Of a stretch of 64,000 nt of DNA, positions 43,284 through 53,947 are shown piece after piece. The position numbers were made by a program, and so were the translations under genes. Location: NCBI GenBank assembly GCA_001692895.1, contig KV748180.1:3094195-3158194 (forward strand), written 5' to 3'. How positions within the stretch are numbered: position 1 is the first letter of the stretch; every line of letters begins with the position of its first letter. The notes below the pieces were generated by a model. The model was given only the letters and a program-made list of their open reading frames with translations, did no database searches and was not told the origin of the DNA. This DNA comes from Cenococcum geophilum 1.58 (lineage: Eukaryota; Ascomycota; Dothideomycetes; Gloniales; Gloniaceae).

Positions 43284-43790
43284 ATAAGATAAAGAGATAA
43301 ACGGGATATAAGTACGTCTAGACTAAGTATAAAGGGCGATTATAGGCTAAGTGGAAGCACTAGGCTAGAAAGAGTAGCTATTAAAAGTCTTAGCACGGAT
43401 CTAACCAATTAGATAACTTTAACCGGCGGTTAAAGTTCCTAGATATTTAAAATTTTACGGTACTGGCAGAAAACGGTAGAATTTGGCAGATAGCTGTATT
43501 AGGGCTTTAGGGCGTTTTTATCCCTATATTCTTCCGGTAACTTATCGTCTTTATTATACTAGTATTCTATCTATTTATCTAGGTACTTTAGGGGTCTAGG
43601 CGTATTAGGGTATTAGTTATAGAATTCTTTAAGCTTCTAGGGGCAGCCTATAAAGTTCTATATAGGGTACTAGGTTAAGTCAGGATCGTAGCCCTTTTAT
43701 TAGACATGGTATTTTAGCGTTCCCCATACTATCTTATAGGCTAGTATTTTGTTAACCTCCTATTCGTTATTACCGTTTACTTAAACTAGT
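43284..43790 (-). pseudogene. Gypsy G chromodomain and 3' end (broken)
   Basis: Near 43560-43740 the minus strand reads ILACKIVWGTLKYHV, KGYDPDLTWYPI, NFIGCPLEA and LIPxYAxTPKVPR, a chromodomain with the usual W-Y-P segment. Between 43284 and 43500 is non-coding sequence that includes the CTAACCAATTAGATAAC and GGTTAAAG module shared with elements A and B. Confidence 0.75.
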
Positions 43791-44950
43791 AGAGAAGGCT
43801 CGTTCTTTTATTTAGGTAATAGGTTGTTTATAGCTTTCTATAACTTATCTAGTAAGAAAATAGGGTAAACCCTAATTAAATTTGGGAGCTTTATCTTATA
43901 TAAGTTGCCTATCTTTTTAAAAACCTTATACAGTCTTACTATCTAGTAGTCTAGCTTATAGCTAGATCGTTCGGTTTTCCAATTCCTTATTATAACCCAG
44001 ACTATATCGCTAGGGGTAAAATCGGGCTCCCGACGGTGTTTATTCGCCTACTATTCTATTAACCTCTAAGCTTTTTTTAGGTTCTTATAGGCTACCGTCT
44101 AGGCTTCCTTTAATCGTTTAGCGTACTGCTAGGCCTTAGTATAGGATAGCTTCTCTTATACAGTCTAGGGTTCTTCTAGCCTTTTCCAGTTAAAGCTTAT
44201 ATAGGGTAAGTATCCTATTTCTAGCTAAATAGGGGCAAACCCTATAGAGTTATAGGGTAGGGTTGCTTGCGCGTAGTCTATTAAGGGTAGTAGTTCAGAC
44301 CAGTTATTCTAAAAATAGTTAATAAAGGGCCTAAGCCTCTGGTTTAGGTACTAATTTATAATCTCTATCTAACCGTCTATCTGGGGGTAATAAGCCGTAG
44401 AAGGCCTTAGCTTAATACCTAGGATCTAGGTAAACTTATTCTAGAAGGCCGATATAAACTATGGCCTATAATTAAATATAATAGTATCTAGTAGTCCGTA
44501 GATTTAGTAGACGTAATAGATATATAGCCAGGCTGCCTCTTTAGCATTAATGTTCTTATAATAGGGAATTAAGAACGGGCGTTTACTAAAGCGGTCAACT
44601 ATAACTATAACCATATTATATCCGTTACGGTCCCTAGGTAGTTTATAAAAGTCTATAAAAATATACTATTAAGGGCGTTCTAGTATTAAGAGTGGCTTAA
44701 ATAGTCCTAGGGTCTTATCCCATAGGATTATAGCTCTCTAGTAGTCTTTATAGTTCCGTATATATTAATCAATATCCGTAACCATTCTTAGCCAATAGTA
44801 GCGGCAGTTAATGATTTTACGGGTCTTATTTTTGCTAGGGTGTGCTATAGACACTTAGCAATAAGCTTTACGGATTAGTTTAGTCTATAAATTATTAACA
44901 TTAGGGACTATAAGCCGCTCCTAGTATAGGAGCAATTCTTTCTCCGTCTT
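43790..44950 (-). pseudogene. Gypsy G integrase (broken)
   Basis: The minus strand gives FIDFYKLPRDRNGYNMVIVI, VDRFSKRPFLIPYYKNINAK, EAAWLYIYYVYRIYRLLDTI, IFNYRPxFISAF (DRGPQF region), TAYYPQIDGxIEIINQYLNQ and RLRPFINYF, then WSELLPLIDYAQATLPYNSI and GFAPI. The first catalytic Asp survives (VDRFSK), the second reads Asn. Stops are few, so this is one of the best preserved gypsy integrases in the window. Confidence 0.92.
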
Positions 44951-45149
44951 AAAATTAGGGTCTCCTTTCGCGGCTTATTTGCGGAGGGCCCTTAAGGCGT
45001 TAGCCATGCGGTTTATAGTTAGGAGGCGGTTAATTAGCCCTATTAGCTTATCTAAGAACTCCTTTATCGGTGCTAGCTCGTTTTACTAGGAGTTTAGCTC
45101 CTTAAGGATCTGTAGGTTAAGCTGTTCTAGATAGAGAAGGGCGCGCGTC

Positions 45150-46600
45150 CGATATTAGGTCTTTAGCTTATCCTAGGGTTCTACATCTTATTCTTTTTAG
45201 GTTAGGGCATTAGCCTTAAAGTTTTGCTTGCTAGAATAATATATAATCATAAAAAAGAATTAGAAGAGTATTTTAGCCTACTAGGCTTATTATCTAGTAA
45301 GCTGCTTTATAGTTATAAAGTACTCTAGGGCTTTATAATCTATATATATTTTAATCCGGAAGTTTATACCTTTAAGCTCTACGCGCTATTAGAAGAGTAA
45401 TTAAATAATAGCTAGCATTTTTTTTATCGTGTACTTTATAGTTATACTTAGCTAGGTTTATTATCTTTAAGAAAAAAGCTATAGGGTACTATTCACCGTC
45501 TAGATATAACTGTAATAGGATTCCCGCTATAACCCTATTAGAGGCGTCCGTTTCTAGCATTAATTTAAGGTCTAGGTTATAGTAATAAAGAATTAAGGAA
45601 GAGATAAGCTAATCCTTTATCTCTTTAAAGACGTCTATATAGCTATTATTAAAAATAAAAGGCGTATCCTTTCTAGTTAGTTATATAAGAGGTTTTACTA
45701 TAATTCTATAGTTATAGATAAACTAGCGGTAGAAGTTATAAAAGCTAAAGAAGGATTAGATTCCTTTTATTATATAAGGGGGCTTCTAGTTACGGATTAC
45801 CTTTACCTTCTTAGGGTTAACCTTAATTCCTTCTATAGTTACGATAAACCTAAGGTATTTTATACATTTTATCCTAAACTCGCATTTCTTAATATTAACT
45901 TATAAGCCCGCGTTCCATAGTCTCTCCAGGACCTTTTTAACATAAACTTAATACTTAAGTTCGTTGTTTAAGTATATAAAAATGTCGTCTAGGTATGCCG
46001 TACAGAATTTATTAAGGTAATTAAAAAGAATATTATTTATATACCTTTAGTACGTAGCCGGTCCGTTTATTAGTCTAAAAAAAAGAACTTTATATTTATA
46101 GGAACTATAACGGGTACGGAATGTTATTAAATCTTTAAATATAGGGTCTATTCTGATTTGGTAGAAAGCTTAGCAGATATTAAGTTTAATAAAGATCTTT
46201 GCCTAGCTTAGACGTATAAGGGTCTTATTAATTAAAGGAATAAAATACCGGTTCTTTTAAGTAATAGCGTTTAGCTTCTAATAGTTAATATAAAAATAAA
46301 GGCCTCTATTAGGCTTTTTTATAAATAAAATAGGGGAAGTAAAAAGGGCTTAACTTAGCTTAATAAACCCTTTATCTAGGTTATTAATTAAGTACTACTT
46401 TATTGCTTTTAGCTTATCCGTTAATTAATAGTAGAGGGGGCTATAGCCTAGCGAGTTATTAGCTTCTAATTAAATCTTATAATTATATATCTGGTAGGGG
46501 GGTAACTTATCTAAGGCTGCCTTTAAGAATGCATCCTTATAGTCTATATAAATAGTAGGAAGGAGGCGTTTAACTAGTTCCTTATTAGTTTCCTTAGCTA
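45150..46600 (-). pseudogene. Gypsy G RT and RNase H (broken)
   Basis: RT lies at about 46600-45700 on the minus strand, RNase H at about 45620-45150. The catalytic box near 45973-46003 reads TAYLDDIFIY and is intact, unlike the RTs of A, B, D1 and E. Many other codons carry TAA/TAG. Confidence 0.9.
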
Positions 46601-47079
46601 GCCTTTCCTCTCTATTATTAATAATTCGGTTAATCTTATATAGGCTTATTATAAAGACGTTATTATCCTTCCGGTATATATTAAAGTGGAACGTTATAGC
46701 GCTAATTGCGGTAATATTTACGGTGGGGGGGTTACCTAATAATAGGGGTATACATAACTTTAGGGACTTCTAGGGTACTAGCGTTATTATTACTCCTTTT
46801 AGCTCCTATTGCATCTTTTAGAGGTTATCCCTTATATCCTATTAATACGTTCTTTTCTATACCGGTTAAATCTATATAATTTAGACGTTATCTACGTTAC
46901 TATCTATCCTACTTTTATATATAGAGTCCTCTTTAAATATAGCGCTTTAGGAGAGTATCTTTATTAGTACAGAGTTCTTTCTAGCTTCGCGGCGGGCGTC
47001 TTCTTAGGTAAAGGCTAGGTTACGGGCCCGGACATCCTACTAGTAGGTAAAGTTAGCCCTTACAGCTAGTGTTTTGCGG

Positions 47080-47470
47080 TTAGTTTAGATCTCCTTAATA
47101 AAGGAGGGTAACCTTAGTCTATTCTCCGGCTAGACGAACCGTCTTTATTACACGTTTAGCTAAATATTAAAATAGGACATCTATTTTCGTCTAAGGATTA
47201 TATTATAGGACCCTAGGTCTAGAATGCAAAAGGGGATACTATATTAGCGTTATCCGTTAAGAGCAATATGCAACTTTAAAACGTAGGTAACAGGCCGACT
47301 GACTTGGCCGATATAGCCTTTTACCTAGATAGGCTTCTCTAGTTAGATAGCTTCTGCATTTAGAAACTTAGTAACATTATTCATATAGGTAGTATTTATA
47401 AAGGCGAAGCCATTTACTCTAGTATTAATAAGGGCGGTTATATTAACTCTATATCTATTTTAAGATACTA
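47080..47470 (-). pseudogene. Gypsy G protease (broken)
   Basis: The minus strand reads RVNITALINTRVNGFAFINT, TYMNNVTKFLNAEAI, LEKPI, GYIGQVSRPVTYVLKLHIAL, YSIPFCILDLGSYNIILRRK and MSYFNI. INTRVNGF is a changed aspartic protease triad (ALIDSGATGxFID in relatives), and NIILRRKxM matches DIILGxxW. Confidence 0.82.
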
Positions 47471-47569
47471 TATATAAAACTATAAAATACTTTCCACCTA
47501 TTAACTAACTAAGATTAATCTCTTTAAGATTAATAGGGTACCCTAGGGGGAAGTCTTTCCCTAGGGTTC

Positions 47570-48721
47570 TTCTTTTCCCGACTTATTAGACGTTTCTCCT
47601 TTCTCTATCTCCTTAATATCGCCTATATCCTTTAGCTCCGGGCAGGATAAGGTAAAGTAACCCTACTTATTACAATTATAGCACATAGCCGAGGTAGGGT
47701 TGATTGGAGTATTGCGGCAAATACTAGTTAATGGCGTGGTATATAACTAGTCGGGCGAGGCTCGCCGGTACATAGTTATAACCGCCTTTAGTATAAGAGT
47801 AGTCGTAACTTATCTTCCTACTTTAGCTTCTATAGGTATAGCTAGCAAGTTCTAATTATTATAGAGTCGCTTCTGCTAATTAGGGCAGGCGTTAATCCGC
47901 TTTAGTTTTAGGTTTAATAATAGGTAGTAAGCTATAAGTCTTTTATAGGTTAATAGGTTATCTAGGGTTATAGCGATCTTTTCTTATAGCCGGATTGTTA
48001 GCTTATTATATAGGTCTAATTAGTAGTTCTTAAGGGGAACCTAGCCTTCTCTTATAAGGTGTAGGAATTAAGTCTAGAATTTGGCAAAGGGTTAGTTTAG
48101 TTTTATTATTAGGCGATTATAGTTATAACAGGCATCCCGTACTTTATTTAGGTTAACATAAATAGCTGCTAGGTGCCGTATTATCTCATTAATAGATATA
48201 AATCGGATAGGGGAGTTGTCCTTAAACTTAGCTTAAAGGTGCCGTTAGGCGTCCCCAGTAGTTCGACTAAAAAGGTAAAGCATTTTAACTTCTTTAGAAA
48301 GAAAATAGTTATAGTTAACGCGGAGCTTTCCTTATACTTAAATCCTCTAATTCTTAAAGATAGGGTCTATCCCGTTAGATAGTAGTAGGGGGTTAGGGAG
48401 CTTAACGGACTTTAATTACTTCATTATTATATCCGTACTCCCTAGTATATCGCATTTAGTGGAGTGAATAAGTCGGCTAGGGCTTTAAGAAGGGGAAGCT
48501 GGGCTATTTTATAGGGCCGTGAGGCTTTCTAGGATCTTTTATAGGGTCTCTTGTATATTTCTCGCTTTAAGACAATTGGCTTCCTAGCTAGCTATAAGGG
48601 CACGAATCTGCTCGCGTACGTCTATAATATTATTATTGTCTTCAATTTCTGATCCCAATTAGATCTTAGGTTCCTCTTAGGTAGAGGCAGCTCTCTTAAA
48701 TAAGCTTACTTTAGGTGCCAT
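47570..48721 (-). pseudogene. Gypsy G gag with zinc knuckle (broken)
   Basis: The start is the ATG at 48721 on the minus strand (MAPKVSLFKRAAST, then a stop at a former Gln). The nucleocapsid knuckle near 47650-47695 reads AMCYNCNKxGYF, CX2CX4HX4C with Gln to stop and His to Tyr. The plus frame at 48173-48382 is a shadow of the capsid region. About 230 bp of leader separate the ATG from the 5' LTR. Confidence 0.82.
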
Positions 48722-48951
48722 CGTTAGCTTCCTAAGGTTCGTCGGTATTATACGCTTTAGTTTCGATTTTAGGGGTATAGGTCTAGTCCTATCTAGCTTA
48801 TAAGGTAGGATATTATCTAGGCCTTCCTAGGTAATATAGAGTTATTTTAGTGTCTAAGTATAGTATATTAATGCGTCGTTGCAGACGAAGTTTCTTTAGG
48901 GTAGGATATTATTAAGGTCTTCCCAGGCAAGGTAGGGTGAGCTTAGTATAA

Positions 48952-49161
48952 TGTTATGGCTCGTATAAATGCCTCTAAACCGAAGCTTGTAGAATGCTAT
49001 ATTACGAAAATACTAAGCTAAAGAGAAGGAAAAGGGGTTGCTAGGACCGATGTAAACAAATATATAGAGTAAGCTGCTAAGGCGCTAGCTTTAGGCGGGC
49101 TAATCGCAGGTCGGCAGAATATAGCAGAATTTGGCAGGTAACGTGCAATAGCGCCGTTACA
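48952..49161 (-). repeat. Gypsy G 5' LTR
   Basis: 210 bp, plus-strand reading TGTTATGGCTCG to GCGCCGTTACA, followed by the TSD CTAAC. More CA/TG sites are lost here than in 38246-38455, although the CA end is intact. Confidence 0.93.
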
Positions 49162-49262
49162 CTAACTCTAGTATAGTAAGCCACAAGTTCCATTATATAT
49201 TATTATCGCGCAATATTATCTTATAGGCGAGCTTTAGAAAGCTTTAATATCGCTCTATTAAA
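49162..49262 (-). pseudogene. hAT transposase, middle piece
   Basis: About 100 bp of the hAT gene between gypsy G and the solo LTR. The minus strand reads RAILKLSKARL and YIMELVAYYTRVS, matching the helix-rich insertion region (RALKLR-type) of hAT proteins. Confidence 0.6.
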
Positions 49263-49267
49263 GCTCT

Positions 49268-49453
49268 TATAACGGCGCTGGGGTATCGCCCCTACGATGT
49301 CTATATGCAGCCTAGTTAGGGGCTCGCTTAGAGACTTAGCTTATGTATATAGACCTGTCCTTTTCTCAACCTCCTTTTGCTCCTTAGCTTAGTATCTTCG
49401 TAATACAGCATTCTACAAGCTTTGGTTTAGAGGCATTTATATAAGCCGTAATA
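49268..49453 (+). repeat. Solo LTR of family G (reverse orientation)
   Basis: 186 bp running from TATAACGGCGCT to AAGCCGTAATA, which is the G-family LTR in the opposite orientation to element G. The segment at 49371-49453 matches well; 49280-49370 is diverged. The flanks are GCTCT (49263-49267) and GCTTT (49454-49458), a TSD with one C-to-T change. It is a recombined, older insertion. Confidence 0.75.
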
Positions 49454-50079
49454 GCTTTAAGCTAAATAGCTATATTATAAATCTTGCCTAAGGCTCCTAT
49501 CTCTCGCTATTTAGCTTAGGTAACTTTATCTTAATAGTATTTATTTTCTAACTTAATTATAAGCTTCTGCTCTATAGCCTAGAGCTCCTTTACGGCTTAT
49601 ACTATAAGCTCTACAGCTTCTTAGTTTTTGGTAAAAAGGAAAGCTTATATTGTAAGATTAATAACATAGCTAATATAGCAAATTTGGTGGTAAACAGTAA
49701 TCTAAGTAGGGAAGCGCTTTTGCAGAAGTCGATAGAGCTTATTATTGCTGCCGTGGTTATTACCTATATTTAGTATAGTTAGTAAAGAGCTTAGTAGTAG
49801 TAAAGGTAGAGGATGGAAGTCTACTAGTAATATAGCCAATCTGCTTTACTTTAATCTTATACTCCTTAAGCACCTCTGCCTATTACTTACTACTATAACT
49901 TTCCTTATGCTCTTATAGAGTAAGTATTACCTTTAAGAGTTGCCTAGCCTTGTTAATAAAGTAAACAGTTACCGCTTAATAATCGATCTTATTTAGCGCT
50001 ATCTAATAGTTAGTTATAAAGTAAAGCTTTAAAAGAGCTATAGAAAGCTTCTTTCTAATAAGATCTTTATAAACCTATA
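49454..50079 (-). pseudogene. hAT transposase, catalytic N-proximal part
   Basis: Minus-strand reading gives ISYRALFEGLVKLYFITNYW-like sequence (direct: RALLxLF, FITNYxxAL), then IDYQAVTVYFINKARQLLKV, ILTL, EYKESYSSK, AEVLKEYKIKVKQIGYIT. This matches the catalytic part of fungal hAT transposases (YxxxTxHFVD...LGxREYxGSHxGE). The rest of the N-terminus, with the BED zinc finger, is displaced beyond element D2. Density of stops is high. Confidence 0.8.
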
Positions 50080-50190
50080 AGGGCGCGAAGAGACTTTAGG
50101 GAAGATTTAAAGGAATAATATAAATTCTATCTAAATCTAAGGGTATATAGCTCTTGCTAAGAATAAGACATTACGTAAAGAAGAGAAAGG
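50080..50190 (-). repeat. Gypsy B-family LTR fragment
   Basis: It matches 3590-3710 and 34871-34980 (GAGACTTTAGGGAAGATTTA). It is cut at 50190 by D2, so the rest of this LTR, and perhaps a whole second B copy, lies right of D2 outside the window. Confidence 0.85.
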
Positions 50191-50610
50191 TGTTACGGAC
50201 GCTTTAAGTACGATATTACGACTACTTGGAGAAGAGTTAGAAGAAGCTAGTTAGTTAATACAAGTACGGTCTAAAATGGAACCCGTGGAACCATATAATA
50301 AGGAATAGTAAGCAGAGTCACGTAATGTAATCTGTGTAATCTATATAATCTATAAGATCCGCTATAAAGTAAATAGAGCGGACAGAGTAGACAGAGTAAC
50401 AACTTTCTTAGAAGTACGGTTATATATTTAAGGACCCTTAATCCCTACCTAGATAGTTCCTTTCCTTATAGTAATTCTTAAAATACAATTAGAGTTAATC
50501 TATTAGGCAACTACTCCACCAATTATTATTACGTTGTTAACTTATTTAAATTTATACACCTAGCCTATTAATAGGACCTACCGTAGTTTAAGCTATAAGG
50601 TTCCGTTATA
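50191..50610 (+). repeat. Gypsy D2 5' LTR
   Basis: 420 bp, TGTTACGGACGC to TTCCGTTATA (CA end eroded to TA). A GC-mixed stretch near 50320-50400 (repeats of ATCTATATAATC and GGACAGAGTAGACAGAG) differs from the D1 LTR. Confidence 0.92.
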
Positions 50611-50648
50611 TAATTACTACCTAGTTATAGTCCAATAAGTTAAATAAT

Positions 50649-51966
50649 ATGCCACCAAAAGCAGCCACCATAACGCCATTAATGGCGGCAACTACTTTAA
50701 GATTAGGTAACGACACTAGTATAGCAGATACTAACTTATAATAACCTATAACAGTAGGGCAGTTATAAGAGATAGTTAACCGGTTAACGGAAAATAATAT
50801 AATACTTAAAAATAGGATTAATGGGATAGGCGCGGTAAAGATTAAGCTACTATTAATCGAATAATTCTTAGAAGAAAGATTAAAACTTAAAGGATTTCTT
50901 ACGCAAATACACTTTAAGGTTTTATAAGAAGGAGCTAAGCTACTAACACCTATAGATTAAGTGGCGTATACAGAATTGTTTTTATTAGGAAAGGTACTTA
51001 AGTAGTTTAAGCCTTATCTTATAGAAATATAAGTAAATAGAATAACAACTATAAACTAAGATATACGGTTTATATTCTTAAGCTAAAGCGGATTTGTAGA
51101 GTAACTTATATAAATATTTAGGGACCCGGAAGTAATAGTAATAGTAAAAAAAAAGCTTTAGAACCTAACGTAATAAACCTTAGTAATTAAATATACAATA
51201 TAGTTCCAGATATTAGCTACGTAAGTTAAGTAGAATAATAGGGCGCTTATAGCATAGTATAAACAGGGACTTAAAGTAAAAGTCTAGGACGTAATTATTC
51301 TAAGAAAAGATGCAGATACCCTTAGGGAATTAATAGATTAAGTAATTAAGATTAATAATAGGATCTTCTAAAGGGAATAGGCTAAAAAAGGCTAGGATAG
51401 AGTTCTATAGTTATATAAGGCGCAAAGTACGCAATAACTAAAGTTAAATTAGAAACTATAGTATAGCGTAAAGCTAATAAACCTAAGTAGTACTAAAGAA
51501 ACCTATAAGAGATAGGGAAAACAACTATAGAAACCTAGAAGTTAAGGATTAAGTAATTAAAAGACTAAGGAGCATAGGCTAAACCAAGGATCTTAATAGT
51601 AGAAGATATTTAAGTGGACTTTATAGCAAAAGCAATGGTTTAAAAACGGAGCTTATATAAATTATAGAAAATAGGGTTATTTCGCTAGAGACTATAAAAG
51701 TGGTTAGAGTTACTATATAGTAAAAGGAACTAAACTAATAGTATACTACGAGGAACAAAAGAATATTTAATCTAAAGTTTTATATTTTATTATAATAACG
51801 CATACCAAGTTTATAAAGACGCTAAATACGGCGTAAGTTATTGGCTATAAGAGCTAAAGTTAAGAGGACTTAAGGGAACTATAGAGTTAGATAAAGAATA
51901 AGATCAACTCTATAGGCTAGATTAAGATATTATAGTAATATACGGATAAAGATTAGTAATAATAAT
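50649..51966 (+). pseudogene. Gypsy D2 gag (broken)
   Basis: The ATG at 50649 is kept and followed by PPKAATITPL. Readable parts include VKIKLLLIE, LKGFLTQIHFKVL and FKPYLIEI. The zinc knuckle near 51650-51705 reads GAYINYRKxGYFARDYK, with Cys and His codons changed to Tyr. The frame continues to the insertion site of the minisatellite LTR element. Confidence 0.87.
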
Positions 51967-51971
51967 AATAG

Positions 51972-52145
51972 TGTCTATACGAGTAGAGGTTACGTGGTCA
52001 TGTCTCTGATTAGTCATCCTTACGGTGACTTATCAGCCCCCTATTTAGGCACCGCGATCCTTACGATCCTCTGTAAAAGAAACGAATGAATTAAAGAACC
52101 TGTTACCTTATATTGCAATTGCAGTACCCCCGGGTAATACCGACA
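51972..52145 (+). repeat. Minisatellite element, left LTR
   Basis: 174 bp, TGTCTATACGAG to GGGTAATACCGACA. It differs from the right LTR at about ten transitions. Confidence 0.92.
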
Positions 52146-52184
52146 CTAATTAGTTGATATTACAGATTAGCTAGGTGTTATTAC

Positions 52185-52445
52185 GAAGAGAGACAACACG
52201 CGATCGCTCCTATAAAAGGCCTGTTGATCTCGTTGCGTTTGCTAAGGAGAACCCTTCCTGTATAGGCCCTGGGAACTTAAAGAACCGACTTCTCCAAGGC
52301 TTCGTTTGGTTCGCGTCCATTACGCAATATCTACCACAAGAGATAACACGCGATCGCTCCTACTAAGGCCCGTCGATCACGTCGCGTTTGCTAAGAAGAA
52401 CCGACTCCTACCAAGGCTTCGTTTGGTTCGCGTCTACTACGCAAA
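52185..52445 (+). repeat. Imperfect tandem duplication in the leader
   Basis: Two copies of about 120-140 bp, each with ACACGCGATCGCTCCTA, GTCGCGTTTGCTAAG-like and CAAGGCTTCGTTTGGTTCGC, lie at about 52190-52330 and 52345-52440. They may be packaging or regulatory sequence. The frame at 52175-52366 spans them but is not a likely gene. Confidence 0.75.
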
Positions 52446-52569
52446 TTAATACCCAGTACGACCTCTTTACTGAGCGCTAGTACACCTAGCAGCGTCAGCA
52501 GCACCCCTACCTACACCCCTACCTACACTACGACCTACACTATGACCTAAACCACAACCTACGCCAGCT

Positions 52570-53760
52570 AATTATGTTTAACATAAGAACCTAACGTCCG
52601 AACTAGGCTAACGGAATCACCCTAACCAGCGAGACTACTGCAGAGGATATCACCAATTACATTTACTTCAAAATTAATGAGTATACTAGCTATAACTTTA
52701 AGGATAAAACCCTATGGGATTTATACCAAGAGGACTTTAATAATTTTAAGGTATAAATATTTAAGGAAGCTAATAGGTCTGCAATTAAAAAACTTAAATA
52801 ACTGCTCCGACGTAATAGAGTATGGGTCTTTAATAAAAAGAGTAAGTCAGTACCACAAGCACTATATAACGTCGCTTACGAGGACAACCGTACGGAATGG
52901 TTAGATGCAGAAATTCAGCTATATATTAACAGCAAAGGACCCTTTAATTCGTATGCTATCAACTATCGTCTCAAATTACGCCCACTTGCCACTACCCCTA
53001 GGACACCTCAACCACCTGCTGCGTCTATACCCCAGCAAGCTCCGTCCACACAAGCTTCGTCCGCGCAATCTCCGTCTGCGCAAGCTCCGCCCACGCAAGC
53101 CCCATCTGCACAAGCCCCGTCCACGCAAGCTCCGTCTACATAAGCTCCGCCTACACAAGCTCTATCCGCGCAAGCTCCGCCTACACAAGCCTCGTCCGCA
53201 TAAGCTCCGTCCGCGCAAGCTCCGCCTACGCAAGCTCCGCCTACGCAAGCTCCGTTTACAGAAGCTCCGCCTACGCAAGCTCCGTCCGCACAAGCTCCGC
53301 CCGCACAAGCTCCGCTAGCTTTACTTTTCCCCTTAACTAAAGCTAAGGACCTATGGCAGCCAAGCTCGTATAAACCTCCGCAACCTGCCCGGCAACAGCG
53401 CAACTCAGCTCCAGCTATCTTAAATAACCTTCCTACGGCCGAGCTCCCCTTACCTACAAACGTTACTGTTTGCTACCTCCCCTGCAGATCTACCACGTCG
53501 AAAATTACGTTAATAGCGCGCCCCAAATGCCAGCGTGCTCCTCCCCCCCCTACGGCCTTTGCAAGCTACAAATACTACATTAATAAAGTCTATATATTGG
53601 TGGTTTTACGCATAAAGAAAGAACTGCCAGTGTTGGAATATATAGATAGAGTCTACCGACTAAACAATTATACTGTTACGCCTATAGTCCGTCTAAGCTG
53701 GCACCGTACTGCTATATACTTCTCCTTTATACTTTCTTACCTTTTTTCCTTTTTGTAAAT
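52570..53760 (+). pseudogene. Gag-like ORF with 15-bp repeat tract (few stops)
   Basis: From the ATG at 52570 (MFNIRT) a frame with only a few stops reads TAEDITNYIYFKINEYTSYN, DKTLWDLYQEDFNNF, SAIKKLK, LLRRNRVWVF, EDNRTEWLDAEIQLYINSKG and YAINYRLKLRPLATTPRTPQ. A Gln-Ala-Pro-Pro/Ser-Thr tract then fills 53036-53318, after which come KDLWQPSSYKPPQPARQQR and IKKELPVLEYIDRVYRLNNY. No known domain was recognised; a gag-like role is inferred only from position. Three stops separate it from an intact product. Confidence 0.6.
53036..53318 (+). repeat. 15-bp minisatellite, about 19 copies
   Basis: The unit is close to CAAGCTCCGCCTACG, repeated about 19 times with C/T and A/G variants. In the main frame it encodes QAP(P/S)(T/A). 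Because the unit has no stop in several frames on both strands, it makes false open frames on the minus strand (53008-53403) and in another plus frame (52905-53318). Confidence 0.95.
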
Positions 53761-53768
53761 ATCGCCAG

Positions 53769-53942
53769 TGTCTATATAAGTAGAGGTTACGTGGTTATGT
53801 CTCTAATTAGTCATCCTTACGGTGACTTATTAGCCCCCTATTTAGGCACCGCAATCCTTACGATCCTCTACGAAAGAAACGAATGAATTAAAGAACCTGT
53901 TACCTTATATTGCAATTACAGTACCCCCGGGTGATACCGACA
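53769..53942 (+). repeat. Minisatellite element, right LTR
   Basis: 174 bp, TGTCTATATAAG to GGGTGATACCGACA, followed by TSD AATAG at 53943-53947. Confidence 0.92.
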
Positions 53943-53947
53943 AATAG

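Larger units (their letters stand above)
38246..49161 (-). mobile_element. Gypsy element G (chromovirus, hosts the Ngaro element)
   Basis: Minus-strand Ty3/gypsy element in the hAT gene. LTRs are 210 bp each (38246-38455, 48952-49161), with a perfect TSD CTAAC at 38241-38245 and 49162-49166. A minus-strand polypurine tract (AAAGAGGGGGG) adjoins the low LTR. Internal order on the minus strand: gag (from 48721), protease, RT, RNase H, integrase, chromodomain. A tyrosine-recombinase retrotransposon (38541-43283) lies in its 3' region. It is less broken than A-D; the RT catalytic box YLDDIFIY is intact. Confidence 0.94.
51972..53942 (+). mobile_element. 1971-bp non-autonomous LTR element with minisatellite ORF
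   Basis: Perfect 174-bp LTRs (51972-52145 and 53769-53942, TGTCTAT...CCGACA) and a perfect TSD AATAG (51967-51971 and 53943-53947) define it. The 1.6-kb interior lacks RT, integrase and RNase H, so it depends on a partner element. It keeps many CA, TG and CG sites, so it is young or protected. Orientation is assigned from the long reading frame; no clear polypurine tract is visible before 53769, and a pyrimidine run there (CTTACCTTTTTTCC) leaves the minus orientation possible. Confidence 0.9.

Noticed and set aside
52905..53403. Long frames on both strands across the 15-bp repeat (137 aa plus, 131 aa minus)
   Set aside because: A repeat whose period is a multiple of three and lacks stops is open in many frames. 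Only the frame that joins non-repetitive flanking coding sequence was kept.
51972..53942. CRISPR-like array or host repeat protein gene at the 15-bp repeats
   Set aside because: The units are directly adjacent with no spacers, and the tract lies between LTRs with a TSD, so it is part of a retroelement.
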